Source: Synechococcales cyanobacterium GL140_1_metabat_312 (GTDB lineage Bacteria; Cyanobacteriota; Cyanobacteriia; Leptolyngbyales; Leptolyngbyaceae). From it: DNA of 64,000 nucleotides. Shown piece after piece: positions 1 to 9,541 of the stretch. The position numbers were made by a program, and so were the translations under genes. The stretch covers positions 86,729-150,728 of the forward strand of contig JANXWB010000080.1 in assembly GCA_025351345.1 (NCBI GenBank). The letters are read 5' to 3'. Below the pieces are notes generated by a model. The model made no database searches. It saw nothing but the letters and a program-made list of their open reading frames with translations, and was not told the origin of the DNA. Every line of letters begins with the position of its first letter. Position 1 is the first letter of the stretch.

Positions 1-1
1 A

Positions 2-343
2 GTCCAGCAGGGCGCAACCTTTCTAATGACGGCTTCCAACCTAGATCCCTACGGCACCGTCCTAATGGCGCAACAAGAAGCCCATGACACCATGCGCGCT
101 ATTGAAAGCGATCGGCCCCTGATTCGGGTGACCAATACAGGCTATTCCGGCTTAATTGAATCCACAGGCCAAACAAAATGGAGATCGCAACCTAATCGCT
201 ACGACCTCCACATAAGCGAGCTATATCCTCGCACTAGTCAGACTCTTTATGTTCGCTATGGCAACTGGATTACGCCACTGCTATTGGGTTTGAGCTTTGT
301 CTTGAGCCTAAGTCCGATCGGCATTATTACCCGACAAAAATAA
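2..343 (+). CDS. lnt: Apolipoprotein N-acyltransferase, C-terminal fragment
   Basis: The reading frame enters from the left edge, so only the last 113 codons are visible. The fragment begins QQGATFL and includes IESDRPLIRVTNTGYSGLI, which matches the end of the nitrilase-like catalytic domain of Lnt: the family shows a RAIE.GRP..R.TNTG.S segment here. It then has a late YVRYGNW stretch and a C-terminal hydrophobic helix (ITPLLLGLSFVLSL). Lnt transfers the third acyl chain to the N-terminal cysteine of lipoproteins at the outer face of the inner membrane. The catalytic Glu, Lys and Cys lie upstream of the window. It converges on the pilT-type gene with a 37-bp gap. The family call is from motif recognition on a partial protein. 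Confidence 0.8.
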   Translation, partial: VQQGATFLMTASNLDPYGTVLMAQQEAHDTMRAIESDRPLIRVTNTGYSGLIESTGQTKWRSQPNRYDLHISELYPRTSQTLYVRYGNWITPLLLGLSFVLSLSPIGIITRQK

Positions 344-380
344 GCCCTAGCAAAACGATCGCTGAATAAACTCAAAATTC

Positions 381-1799
381 CTACACTCGACCGCGTAGCA
401 GTTGGGCCATCTCGTTCTGTTTCGTTGCCATTTCCAGCGCCACTTCTTCAGTGATACGGCCTTCTTCATACAACTTGAATAACGACTGGTTCATCGTACA
501 CATTCCATCAAACCCACAGCGCGAAATCACAGCTTCAACCTCGTCCAATTGGTCACGTCGAATGTAATCCTTAATCGCGTCAGTGTTTAGCAAAATGTCA
601 TGAAACGCTGCTCGCTTGCCATCCGTGGTTCGACATAATCCTTGGGCAATCACACAAACCAATGACTCCGAAAGTGCCATCCGCATTGCGGGTTGTTCCT
701 CAGGTTGAAACAATCCCAACACACGCTCAATCGTCTTAACCGCACTATTGGTATGCAAAGTTCCCATGACCAAGTGTCCGGTTTGGGCCGCTTTGAGTGC
801 GGTACTGACGGTTTCTTTATCTCGCATTTCCCCCACGAGAATGCAGTCAGGATCTTCCCGCAGTGCGGCCTTCAGGGCATTGTCAAACTTCAGCGTATTG
901 ATGCCAACTTCGCGGTGTTTGATCAGTGACTTTTGGCTTTTGTGAACAAACTCGATCGGATCCTCAATGGTAATAATATGCTTCGGCATTTCCTTATTCA
1001 TGTAATCCACCATCGCGGCCATGGTCGTGGATTTACCGGAACCCGTCGGACCTGTCACCAGAATCAAGCCCTTGTGATAATGGCAAACATCTCTAAATAC
1101 AGGAGGCAGATTGAGTTGCTCCATGGTGAGAATTTTCAACGGAATCAACCGCATCACCATTCCCGGACCATGCAAACTATCAAAAATATTGATCCGGACC
1201 CGAGCGAACTCATACTGCGTTGCGCCATCAAAGTCCAGCGTCCGCTCAAATTTTTCTACATCTTCATCGCTCAAAACTTCGCGAATCCAACTATAAAAAG
1301 TATCCCGATCGGTAACCGGGTACTCAGTCATCAGCATTTCACCCCGATCGCGGAATCGCGGAACTTCACCCACACCCAAGTGCAAATCCGAAAATCCTTC
1401 ATCAAACGCTCGCCGTACAATTTGAGCTAGGGTCGGTGCGCCATGAGATGGACCCGATCGGCCTGTAGCAGCATAGGGAGATTCTGTGCGGCCTGCCGTT
1501 GTGGTTGAAGCCTTGGGTGCAGACGACGGCATGGAGGGTTGCTGAGTCATGGTCGGCGGCGGAACTGGAGTTTCCTGCTGCACCGAAAAATTTGGTAGAG
1601 GCTGCGTATGAGTCGTGTCGCCACCTCTTGAAGTCACCATGGGAGCTGGATCTGGCGGAAAAAATTCCGTCGCTTGAATCTCACCAGGAGCCATTGTTAC
1701 AGACATAACAGCAGCACCACGCATGGGGGGTGGGGGACCGATCGGTACACGGGGTGGTGGTGGTGGAGTAACGGCGGAACGCTGCAATTCGGAAGTCAT
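381..1799 (-). CDS. pilT: Type IV pilus retraction ATPase, PilT family, with long proline-rich N-terminus
   Basis: This 472-aa protein is a hexameric secretion ATPase of the PilT/PilU branch that depolymerises type IV pili. Visible motifs are Walker A GPTGSGKST (residues 250-258), an Asp box at TIEDPIE, Walker B with ILVGEMRD, and a His box TGHLVMGTLHT. The region where PilT has AIRNLIREGK reads AIKDYIRRDQ, so it may be a PilT2/PilU-like paralogue. Residues 1-120 are a proline, serine and threonine-rich low-complexity extension before the usual PilT N-terminal domain starts around residue 122. Its partners pilMNOQ lie at 57-62.5 kb. No pilB or pilC is adjacent. The family is certain; the paralogue is not. 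Confidence 0.9.
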   Translation of the reverse strand: MTSELQRSAVTPPPPPRVPIGPPPPMRGAAVMSVTMAPGEIQATEFFPPDPAPMVTSRGGDTTHTQPLPNFSVQQETPVPPPTMTQQPSMPSSAPKASTTTAGRTESPYAATGRSGPSHGAPTLAQIVRRAFDEGFSDLHLGVGEVPRFRDRGEMLMTEYPVTDRDTFYSWIREVLSDEDVEKFERTLDFDGATQYEFARVRINIFDSLHGPGMVMRLIPLKILTMEQLNLPPVFRDVCHYHKGLILVTGPTGSGKSTTMAAMVDYMNKEMPKHIITIEDPIEFVHKSQKSLIKHREVGINTLKFDNALKAALREDPDCILVGEMRDKETVSTALKAAQTGHLVMGTLHTNSAVKTIERVLGLFQPEEQPAMRMALSESLVCVIAQGLCRTTDGKRAAFHDILLNTDAIKDYIRRDQLDEVEAVISRCGFDGMCTMNQSLFKLYEEGRITEEVALEMATKQNEMAQLLRGRV

Positions 1800-1903
1800 A
1801 AGGCTAGGTTAAGGGTGCGAAGGTGGCATTATCCTTACAATTCCCCTAAAACCTACGATCGGTTTCAGCCAAATGGCTTAGGCTAGCTAATTGGCTGATT
1901 GAC

Positions 1904-2251
1904 TTAGGCTGATTGATCGACAACACGAGGTAGACCCATGCTGTAATTCAGCGCTCGGACATTCAGGTTGTAGGAAATTTCTCCAGCTTGCAGCATCGAT
2001 CGGACAAAGTGCTCTAGGTCTGAACCAATACGACGAAGGTTGTAGTCGGTCAGATCTGCACCGCTGTAAGACTCTACTAGTTCATCAAATTTCTGATATA
2101 CCTTTTGTAAGGCATCCGTAGACCAGACAAACTCGTTATCCGGATCGACATCCATGGTCAACACAGTGTCACTCGGAATCAGTTCACTATCCTGAATTTC
2201 TGCGGTAAAAATATGAATATGTCTAGTCGTAGACTTTAGAATGGTCATCAT
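1904..2251 (-). CDS. ndhM: NAD(P)H-quinone oxidoreductase subunit M (NDH-1)
   Basis: This 115-aa soluble subunit belongs to the cyanobacterial and chloroplast type photosynthetic NDH-1 complex, which takes electrons from reduced ferredoxin to plastoquinone. I recognise the NdhM pattern: KSTTRHIHIFTAEI near the start, DVDPDNEFVW, DYNLRRIGSDLEHF and the C-terminal LNYSMGLPR. Two consecutive Met codons open the frame, so the start is uncertain by one residue. It diverges from the phosphatase gene at 2388 across a 136-bp intergenic region that must hold both promoters. Length and motifs fit the family with no sign of damage. Confidence 0.93.
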   Translation of the reverse strand: MMTILKSTTRHIHIFTAEIQDSELIPSDTVLTMDVDPDNEFVWSTDALQKVYQKFDELVESYSGADLTDYNLRRIGSDLEHFVRSMLQAGEISYNLNVRALNYSMGLPRVVDQSA

Positions 2252-2387
2252 AGAAATTTACGCTGGATGTATTTTCAGTGGTTCTCTCAGTTGTGAACAC
2301 ATTGTAAACCGATCGATGACTGATTGCTATGGATGACTTAGTTTCTAAATAAAATAGCCCTTCCCCCAGCCGTTTTGGTACTCGGTT

Positions 2388-3113
2388 ATGCAATTTCTTA
2401 AGCTGCTTTTCATTCGTCATGCTGAGTCCACAGGCAATATTGAAAAACGGATGCAAGGTCAAGGTGAATATCCCTTAACGAAAAAAGGTCAACAGCAAGC
2501 GGAAAAGCTTGGACAGATTCTTCTGCGCGAAGGTTGGACCCCCTCTCACATTTACAGCAGTCCCCTCCGACGAACGCTGCAAACCACCAAAATTGCTCTA
2601 GCTCCCTTTCAAGACCAATCGCCTGCCTTTGTCCGAGATTGGACTAATAGCATCAGCGTCGCGGAAGACCCAGAGCCAATTATCATTGCTTATATGGATG
2701 ACCTCCGCGAATTCCACAATGGTATTTTTCAGGGACTCACCTGGATCGAAGCCAAGGCCCGTCATCCCGAACTCTGTGCCAAGCTCGAATCAACGCCGGA
2801 ATGGATCCAGGTGCCCGAAGCTGAGTCATTGGTAGAGGTTCGCGATCGTGCCCACCGTTTTATTTGCAAAATTCTCAACCGCCATAAAAATAACGATAAG
2901 TTGTGGATCGTCAGCCACAGTGGTTTTTTGCCCCACCTGATTGCAGAGCTTTTGGGCATGGACCGATCGTGGCGAATTTCGTCTCACAATACGGCCATGT
3001 TTGAATTTTGGATCGATCGCGACCGATGGCAGCTACAAAATGAGAATCGGCTGAATACAGATCTCTGGCAAATCCGACGATTTAACGATTATCGTCATTT
3101 AATGGATGACTAG
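2388..3113 (+). CDS. Histidine phosphatase family protein (phosphoglycerate mutase-like)
   Basis: This 241-aa cytosolic protein belongs to the branch-1 histidine phosphatase superfamily. The phosphohistidine motif is RHAES at residues 10-14, where the canonical form is RHG/RHA. The second catalytic His is in VSHSGFLPHL near residue 185, and the supporting Arg lies in SPLRRTLQT. The superfamily includes GpmB, CobC and broad-specificity phosphatases, and the substrate cannot be told from sequence. The start is the first ATG of a frame beginning MQFLKLLFIRHAES, which places the catalytic motif at the usual N-terminal position. It is transcribed divergently from ndhM. Confidence 0.85.
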   Translation: MQFLKLLFIRHAESTGNIEKRMQGQGEYPLTKKGQQQAEKLGQILLREGWTPSHIYSSPLRRTLQTTKIALAPFQDQSPAFVRDWTNSISVAEDPEPIIIAYMDDLREFHNGIFQGLTWIEAKARHPELCAKLESTPEWIQVPEAESLVEVRDRAHRFICKILNRHKNNDKLWIVSHSGFLPHLIAELLGMDRSWRISSHNTAMFEFWIDRDRWQLQNENRLNTDLWQIRRFNDYRHLMDD

Positions 3114-3229
3114 TTAGACAATATTTAAATCAGAACTTAAATCAGAAATTTAATGATTTGAGGGTATTGGATGTAAAAAGTTGTGCTTAGATGAGGAGTA
3201 GAATCTCGGATTTTCATTGTTAAGCCATC

Positions 3230-4105
3230 ATGTCTACCGTCACTAACCCTGCCAATGATATTCGCAAGCAAGCCCACCAAGGGAGCGTTGCGGCGATTAT
3301 TCAAGTCCTAAACCAGGAACTTTCGGATTTAGGAGTGCGGACGCGGGCGGTTTATGACGGTGGTGTATTACAGCTTTTATGTGAAGGCGAGGCTCCCACT
3401 CAACTTAATCAAGACACGTTGCCCGATCGGATTAAAAATATTCTCGAATTACTTGCTCCTCGTGGAGTCCGCCGGGTCAATATCAACAGCCGCATTGTTC
3501 GTGAACAGCAGCTTTTATGGCTAGATGAAATTAGCCGAGAGCCAGAAAAGCTCCTTTGGTATAAAGAGGTAAATTTGGTCCGACCTAACTTTATCAAGAC
3601 TATGATAGAGGATGTTCAAGAGTCCATGACTAACCGATCGGATCAACAAATTGGGGGTCCCTCTGCTCGTCAACAACGGGAAAAGCAACAATTCTGGCGT
3701 GGGATTATCGGGGGGATTGGAGCGACAACTGTCCTACTTTTGCTAGGCTGGGGAGCCTTTAGCCTGATCAATAAACCTAGTGAAACAGCCTCGACCACTA
3801 GCAATCTAGTTAAATCTGAATCAAATCCCTCTGAGTCGAAACCACCTGAATCAAAGACATCCGAATCAAAGCCGACAGACAGTGCAGAAGGTTTCGCGAC
3901 GGCTGTTCGTCTGGCAGAAGAAAGTGCAGCATTAGGCAGTAAAGCCCAAACGCCTACGGACTGGCAAGCGATCGCAGACAAATGGGGTAAAGCATCAGAG
4001 CTAATGGCCCAAGTGCCTTCCAACGACAAAAATTACCCGATCGCCCAAGACCGAACCACTCGTTATAAAAATAACCAAACAGCGGCGTTAACCAAAGCGA
4101 AATAA
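3230..4105 (+). CDS. Membrane-anchored protein of unknown function
   Basis: I do not recognise a named family. Four parts are visible in the 291 residues. There is a soluble N-terminal domain (about 15-135) with mixed alpha/beta character, then one transmembrane helix (about 157-180, GIIGGIGATTVLLLLGWGAF). A low-complexity linker (about 195-220) repeats the unit SESKP/SESNP. A short helical C-terminal segment (about 225-285) has the pattern W.AIADKWGKASELM..VP, which resembles a tail found in several cyanobacterial membrane proteins. The topology suggests a bitopic inner-membrane protein with the N-terminal domain cytoplasmic. It converges with the HerA-like gene, leaving 19 bp between the stop codons. 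Confidence 0.7.
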   Translation: MSTVTNPANDIRKQAHQGSVAAIIQVLNQELSDLGVRTRAVYDGGVLQLLCEGEAPTQLNQDTLPDRIKNILELLAPRGVRRVNINSRIVREQQLLWLDEISREPEKLLWYKEVNLVRPNFIKTMIEDVQESMTNRSDQQIGGPSARQQREKQQFWRGIIGGIGATTVLLLLGWGAFSLINKPSETASTTSNLVKSESNPSESKPPESKTSESKPTDSAEGFATAVRLAEESAALGSKAQTPTDWQAIADKWGKASELMAQVPSNDKNYPIAQDRTTRYKNNQTAALTKAK

Positions 4106-4124
4106 CGTCGAACCTGGCGATCGC

Positions 4125-5852
4125 CTAGTCTATGCTGCGACCTTTTTTCCGGGGTTCAGACGACGATCGGCTGTTGGGAATCGAGACCGGAGCCTGCTCC
4201 ATCGCCCGACTCTCTTGACGATGGGTCTGAAAATATTTGAGCCACTCACTAGGCGCATCCATCGTTTCGCCACCATGTTTCGTCCAGCGCGATCGGACCT
4301 TGCACAAAATCGGCGTATTCACACAAGCCCCTGACACAATCACCTGTCCTTTAGTTAGCGCAGGTAACTCTTTCAGCAAATCTCGCCCTGCGGCCTCAAC
4401 CCCATACTTCAAGCTGTCTTGGTCCACCGGATTAATAATTCGCATAATGAACTGACTCATGCACTGGGACAGCACATCAGCATCAATCTTCCCTGGTCGT
4501 TGCGTAATTAATCCCACACCCATCCCAAATTTCCGACCTTCACTCAGAATAGTCCGCAAAATTTGCTTACAGCGCGACGGTTCATGAGCTGGAGCAAACC
4601 GATGGGCCTCTTCAATCAATATAAAAACCGGATAATTCAAGTAATTTTCATCTCCTGGCTGAACTTTTTCACGAACCGTATTCATGCGCGCTTGGTTGGT
4701 TTGCCGCAACACCGCCGCGCAAATGACCTGTTGTTCTTCCTGGGAAATTTCATTCATCTGCAACACTGTCACCTGACCGGGCTGAAACAAATCTCGTGGT
4801 GCGACCGTATGCTCAAACGTGTGGAAATATTGCGATCGATCCAACCCTTCTAGCTTCCACTCCAACGCTTGAACCGACGACCCTACTTTCTCATTCCCCT
4901 CTTCATCCACTTGGGTATCCGCCTCCCGCACCGCCGCAATCAAATCTTGCACACTCCATCTCGCCTCGCCCTTACGATGACGCTGCAAAATTTTAAATGC
5001 TTTGCTCAAAATGGCCTGCTGTCGCTCACTCATTCCGGGCAACAGCATCAGCAAGTCGTAATAGTCTAACGATGACAACCGAATCCGAATATGATCTGGC
5101 GTCATCATCTTAACCTTGGGCTGGTAGCCATCGCTGGGATCCAAAAAACGATCGTTGGTCTGCATTTCCTGAAGCGTGCCATATTCGCCATGGGGATCAA
5201 AAATTAAGACGGCTGCCCGATTCTGCGGAGCCATCAGTTCTTCAATGAGTACGCCTGCTGTATAGGATTTTCCCGATCCCGTCCCGGCCAAAATTGCCAT
5301 ATGGGTACTAACTAATTCCTTGACATCGATCGCCACTGGCACCGCATTTGCACCCCGCAGCAAAATAGAACCAATATGGGCCGAACCCGCTTCCCCCACC
5401 TGTTTTTTACTCAAAATCCCCTTTAACATGTCATCACTAGCCAAAATCACCTTTGCCCCCGGATTGGGACTACGACGGGGATTCATGAACCCAAGTCCTT
5501 TTTGAAAGTGGCCAATCACATCCACTGCGACTTCGTAAATTTCGGGATTTAGGTCCGTGAATCCGACCAAGGCCGCGATCGCCTGCGGACTAATTTCAGT
5601 ATCGGCAAAAATACGATCGGGTAAATGCTCAATCAAGGACCGATCGGAAATCTTACCTAAAATCGACAACGGACGATCGGGCTGTCCCGCCGCCACTTCA
5701 TCGGCCTCTGGAGATAGTTCATAGTACACATACTCCCCAATTTTCACATGCCGCGTATCGGAGGTGATAAACACATACTGGTTGCCTGTTTCACCCGGCC
5801 CTTTAACGGTGCCTACAACATAGGACGACGATGATGAAGATGATGAGGCCAC
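4125..5852 (-). CDS. HerA-like DNA-translocating ATPase (DUF87 family)
   Basis: This 575-aa protein has the HerA/FtsK-class ATPase core. After an octa-serine N-terminus there is a small beta-barrel HAS-type domain (about 10-90). The RecA-like domain has Walker A GTGSGKS (190-196), an IFDPHGEYG motif that follows it in HerA proteins, Walker B FILIEEAH (near 410) and a sensor segment ITQRPGKID. HerA normally works with the nuclease NurA in end resection. No nurA is visible in this window, so the partner is unknown. The tail (about 545-575) is basic and low-complexity. The start is the ATG immediately before the poly-Ser run; a start after it would remove little. Confidence 0.88.
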   Translation of the reverse strand: MASSSSSSSSYVVGTVKGPGETGNQYVFITSDTRHVKIGEYVYYELSPEADEVAAGQPDRPLSILGKISDRSLIEHLPDRIFADTEISPQAIAALVGFTDLNPEIYEVAVDVIGHFQKGLGFMNPRRSPNPGAKVILASDDMLKGILSKKQVGEAGSAHIGSILLRGANAVPVAIDVKELVSTHMAILAGTGSGKSYTAGVLIEELMAPQNRAAVLIFDPHGEYGTLQEMQTNDRFLDPSDGYQPKVKMMTPDHIRIRLSSLDYYDLLMLLPGMSERQQAILSKAFKILQRHRKGEARWSVQDLIAAVREADTQVDEEGNEKVGSSVQALEWKLEGLDRSQYFHTFEHTVAPRDLFQPGQVTVLQMNEISQEEQQVICAAVLRQTNQARMNTVREKVQPGDENYLNYPVFILIEEAHRFAPAHEPSRCKQILRTILSEGRKFGMGVGLITQRPGKIDADVLSQCMSQFIMRIINPVDQDSLKYGVEAAGRDLLKELPALTKGQVIVSGACVNTPILCKVRSRWTKHGGETMDAPSEWLKYFQTHRQESRAMEQAPVSIPNSRSSSEPRKKGRSID

Positions 5853-6118
5853 GGTACGACATCCTAGTTACTGATACCGTTCAAGTGTACTATGGACGAT
5901 CGTGATCGCAGTAGTTTAGTCACTGTAATCCATACCAATATCGACAATTTTGCTAATACTTTTTGCTAATACTTAGGGGAAATACGGATACACTCTCTCC
6001 AAACAAACGTTAAGGTTAAAGGCAACGCTCAAGTTTTCAATGCTGCTTTGAAATACCGTATTTTAAAATATGAGCTGTGTAGTATATAAGATCTCACACA
6101 CTACATTCAAAGAATAAC

Positions 6119-7642
6119 TTGTTAACCTCTTCGGACTCATCCTCCATGATTACGGGTAACTGCGACCCCATTTTAAAATCGACTTTCTCTGCTGTTCCAG
6201 AGCTGAACGATGCTGCTTACTGGAAAGCTCAGTACGAAGGTCAAGTCGCAGGACAAGCGCTAACTAAGGTATTGACTAATGAAATTCGGAAGTCTTCAAA
6301 CCTATCGGTAATCTATCAAACGGCTCTTCAGGGAATGGCTGATTTGTTCGGGGTGTCGCAGGCCATGATTTTACGGCTACGGTTTTGGGATCCACGCCAA
6401 ATGCTAAAAGTCGCCGATCGGCTACCTAAAACCCGCGTTCTTGTTGAGTCAGTTTGGCCCATTTTCACCATTACTGAACCCGCCCTTCCACTCCGATCGT
6501 ATTGGATTAGCGAATGTCAGGTGACACAAGCGGCTATGAAGACATTTCCTGGATTGTTAAATGTTCCCACCTTGAATGATTTTGGGGTAATTTTAGAGTC
6601 TCCAGAGGCTGTTATAGACCTACTAAATCCCCAAGCTTATCCTGCTTTATTGATGGTGCCCTTGGAGAATAAAGGAAAGCCCCTTGGGTTTCTAGTTCTT
6701 CAACATGACCAGTCTCACCCATGGACGGCGGCTGAAATTGATTTCATCGAATTGATTGCTGGACAAATCAGCTCAGCGATTATCCAAACCGAGACTCTGC
6801 GTCAAGTTGAATCTATTGTGGAAGACAGGACTGCGCAACTTCAACACAGTGTTGATCTGCAAGGCAAGCTTTATGAACTGAACCGCAAACAAATTGAACG
6901 TCTGCGGGAAATGAACAAGAGGATGGACGAATTTTTGAGTACGCTGAGCCATGAGTTGCGGACTCCACTCACGAGCATGATGCTAGCGATTCGGATGCTT
7001 CAAGAAGCGACGCTTTCCCCAGAACGACGATCGCAATATCTTCATATCTTGGAGCAACAATGCACACAGGAAGCGAGTTTGATCAATGATCTTTTGGCCT
7101 TGCAAGAGCTAGAAACAAAACAAGTCGCGATGCAGGTCCAAGTAGTAGACATCCCCCATCTTACTCAGGAACTCAGACATAATTTTGAGCAGCGATGGAC
7201 TAGAAAAGGGTTGTCATTAGATATTAAGACCGTGCCGGGAATTAGTCTATTGACTGATGTGGGCAGTTTAAATCGGGTATTGCTGGAACTGTTGACCAAT
7301 GCTGGAAAATATGGTCATGAAAATACCCAGGTCACCCTGACCTTGAAGAAAATAGGTGAGCAACTTGAAATTACCGTTAGCAATCTTGGTACAGGCATCA
7401 CAGCAGCAGAAATGCCTTACATTTTTGAAAAATTTAGACGCGGTCAGGGCATCACAGATAGTGTAGTTCCGGGAACAGGGCTAGGGTTGGCTCTGGTCAA
7501 CAGTCTTGTGCAACATTTGAGCGGAACGATTACCGCTGAAAGTACGATCGTGACCGAAAAACAAAATGACGAGCCTACTCCATCTCACCTAACAACCTTT
7601 AGGATATTGCTGCCGATGTCCCCAGATATGGCACAAGCATAG
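6119..7642 (+). CDS. GAF-domain sensor histidine kinase
   Basis: The protein is 507 residues from a TTG start at 6119; an ATG nine codons later at 6146 is an equally good start. Residues 50-225 form a GAF domain (YQTALQGMADLFGV near the beginning, FIELIAGQISSAI at the end). A coiled-coil helix follows (226-268), then the HisKA dimerisation domain with the H-box SHELRTP (phosphorylated His278). The HATPase_c domain has N, G1 and G2 boxes (LLTNAGKYG, EKFRRGQG, GTGLGLALV). There are no transmembrane segments, so it is a soluble kinase. It has no adjacent response regulator, which makes it an orphan. A GAF domain could bind a bilin or nucleotide, but the chromophore cysteine is not obvious. Confidence 0.9.
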   Translation: MLTSSDSSSMITGNCDPILKSTFSAVPELNDAAYWKAQYEGQVAGQALTKVLTNEIRKSSNLSVIYQTALQGMADLFGVSQAMILRLRFWDPRQMLKVADRLPKTRVLVESVWPIFTITEPALPLRSYWISECQVTQAAMKTFPGLLNVPTLNDFGVILESPEAVIDLLNPQAYPALLMVPLENKGKPLGFLVLQHDQSHPWTAAEIDFIELIAGQISSAIIQTETLRQVESIVEDRTAQLQHSVDLQGKLYELNRKQIERLREMNKRMDEFLSTLSHELRTPLTSMMLAIRMLQEATLSPERRSQYLHILEQQCTQEASLINDLLALQELETKQVAMQVQVVDIPHLTQELRHNFEQRWTRKGLSLDIKTVPGISLLTDVGSLNRVLLELLTNAGKYGHENTQVTLTLKKIGEQLEITVSNLGTGITAAEMPYIFEKFRRGQGITDSVVPGTGLGLALVNSLVQHLSGTITAESTIVTEKQNDEPTPSHLTTFRILLPMSPDMAQA

Positions 7643-7663
7643 TGCTGAACTTGTAATCTTGTA

Positions 7664-7716
7664 ATTGGGTTAAAGCCACTCTTGAACCCGTTTTTAAGGC
7701 CGCTGTTAAACCCAAT
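7664..7716 (+). terminator. Possible hairpin after the GAF kinase
   Basis: ATTGGGTTAA at 7664-7673 is complementary to TTAAACCCAAT at 7706-7716 with one bulged base. It could form a stem closing a 32-nt loop just after the kinase stop codon. There is no strong T-tract, so termination is only a suggestion. Confidence 0.35.
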
Positions 7717-7825
7717 TCTCAAATCAGGTCTGAGAATCGTCCATCGCAACATACAATAATTTAGGTAGATTTGCTGGTTGTCTGCTCTCAACTCCGGGAA
7801 GACTGAGTACACTAATCTACAACTT

Positions 7826-9514
7826 ATGTTAGCTCCTGCATCTCCACCACTACTCCGATGGCAGCGTCCAGACTATTCTCCTATTGCGAGAAGACTAGAC
7901 GTGTCTGTTTCTGCGGCCAAATTGAGTTGGTATTTGTGGCTAGATAGTCAAGGCATTCATCGATCGCCCCAGTCTCGACATCAGCGGGCCGAGTGGTTGG
8001 TTGCGACTCTTTTAGAACTAGGTCCGACGTTTATTAAAATCGGACAAGCTTTGTCTACGCGGGCAGATTTGTTACCGTTGGAATATGTCAAAGCGTTGAC
8101 TCGATTACAAGACCAGGTGCCCGAGTTCCCGGTTGAACAAGCGATCGCTATTATTGAAGCTGAATTTGACACGTCGCTTTCAAGTCTTTACAAAGAGTTT
8201 GATTTAATTCCAATCGCAGCGGCCAGCCTAGGACAAGTTCATCGTGCCAGATTGCATACAGGTGAAGAAGTCTGCGTTAAAATCCAACGTCCAGGATTAC
8301 AACGTTTGTTTGATTTAGATTTTGCGGTGCTGAAGCAACTTACGACGTTTGTTAAACGGGTGTTGCCAAATTCGCACTATGTAGATTTTGAGGCAATTTA
8401 TGCTGAATTTACCGATATTTTGTACAAAGAAATTGACTATGTGAATGAAGGCATGAATGCCGATCGATTTCGTCGAAATTTTGCCGACCATCCCTACATT
8501 GTAGTGCCAAGAATTTACCCACGGTTCACCACCAAGCGGGTCTTGACCATGGAATATTTGCCGGGGATTAAGGTAAACGATCGGGCCGCTCTCGAAGCCG
8601 CAGGTGTAAATCCCAAGGAAATTAATCACATTGGCATTTGCTCTTATATGAAGCAATTGTTGCAGGATGGTTTTTTTCAGGCCGATCCCCATCCCGGAAA
8701 TATGGCGGTTAGTAATGATGGGAAGTTGATTTTTTATGATTTTGGCATGATGGCTGAAGTACAGTCGATCAATCAAGATCAAATGATTCAGACATTTTTT
8801 GCGGTGTTGAAGAAAGACACGGAGCAAGTGATTTCGACCCTGACGGATATGGGTTTGATTGAATCCATGGCGGATATGACACCAGTACGCCGAATTATTA
8901 AGTTTTTGTTAGAACGGTTTACTGAAAAGCCGATCGAAATTCAGGCATTCAAAAGTTTACGCAATGAAATGTATAGCCTATTTGAACAACAGCCTTTTCG
9001 GTTGCCCGCTCGGATGACTTTTATTATTAAGGCATTGACGACGCTTGATGGAGTGGCTCGGGATCTCGACCCGCAGTATAATTTGCTGGTTGCGGCGAAA
9101 CCATTTGTTAAAACTTTGGCGGCGACATCTCCGGAAAATCGGACAAAGGGAGTTGGTGTTTTGGCGAAGCAAGCAAAAAGTTATTTGTCTTATAAATTCA
9201 ATCAACCCAATGGTACCGAAGTTGCGATCGCTCGGTTTGAAGAGCGTTTATCGGACGGAGATTTACAAATTCAGGTTCGCTCTGTGGAGGGCGATCGGGC
9301 TATTAAAGCATTGAATTTGACAATGATGGCAATACTGTATGCTTGTATTACTGGATTTTCAGCCTTGATTGGGACGATTCTACTCATCTCTGCTGCCTAT
9401 AAAGGCGGTGCGATCTTTGCCTTTGTGATTGCGGGAGTCTCTGGAGTAATATTGTTACAGAAGTTAGTTCAACTGGCGGTACGATCGAAGCTTGATCAGT
9501 TAGTGGGAAATTAG
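7826..9514 (+). CDS. ABC1/AarF/UbiB family atypical kinase
   Basis: The 562-aa protein belongs to the ABC1 (UbiB, ADCK) protein-kinase-like family. It shows the family signature KIGQALSTR, the alanine-rich-loop variant AAASLGQVHRA, the ATP-site lysine in VCVKIQRPG, the catalytic motif QADPHPGN and the metal-binding YDFGMM. Two or three hydrophobic helices close the protein (LTMMAILYACITGF onward), so it is probably anchored in a membrane. Members in cyanobacteria and plastids act on prenylquinone metabolism, and the exact target here cannot be deduced. I prefer ATG 7826; an in-frame TTG at 7778 would add 16 residues of low similarity. It converges with the small TOBE-like gene. Confidence 0.9.
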   Translation: MLAPASPPLLRWQRPDYSPIARRLDVSVSAAKLSWYLWLDSQGIHRSPQSRHQRAEWLVATLLELGPTFIKIGQALSTRADLLPLEYVKALTRLQDQVPEFPVEQAIAIIEAEFDTSLSSLYKEFDLIPIAAASLGQVHRARLHTGEEVCVKIQRPGLQRLFDLDFAVLKQLTTFVKRVLPNSHYVDFEAIYAEFTDILYKEIDYVNEGMNADRFRRNFADHPYIVVPRIYPRFTTKRVLTMEYLPGIKVNDRAALEAAGVNPKEINHIGICSYMKQLLQDGFFQADPHPGNMAVSNDGKLIFYDFGMMAEVQSINQDQMIQTFFAVLKKDTEQVISTLTDMGLIESMADMTPVRRIIKFLLERFTEKPIEIQAFKSLRNEMYSLFEQQPFRLPARMTFIIKALTTLDGVARDLDPQYNLLVAAKPFVKTLAATSPENRTKGVGVLAKQAKSYLSYKFNQPNGTEVAIARFEERLSDGDLQIQVRSVEGDRAIKALNLTMMAILYACITGFSALIGTILLISAAYKGGAIFAFVIAGVSGVILLQKLVQLAVRSKLDQLVGN

Positions 9515-9541
9515 CTTGATTCTTCGACTACTATTTCACTC

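Noticed and set aside
3790..3890. SESKP-type repeats in the unknown membrane protein as a DNA repeat element
   Set aside because: They are in-frame low-complexity linker codons next to a transmembrane helix, typical of a flexible linker.
4125..5852. HerA-like ATPase as part of a HerA-based antiphage system (HerA-DUF4297/Sir2 or similar)
   Set aside because: No effector gene adjoins it; both neighbours are unrelated, and codon use and CGATCG density match the core genome.
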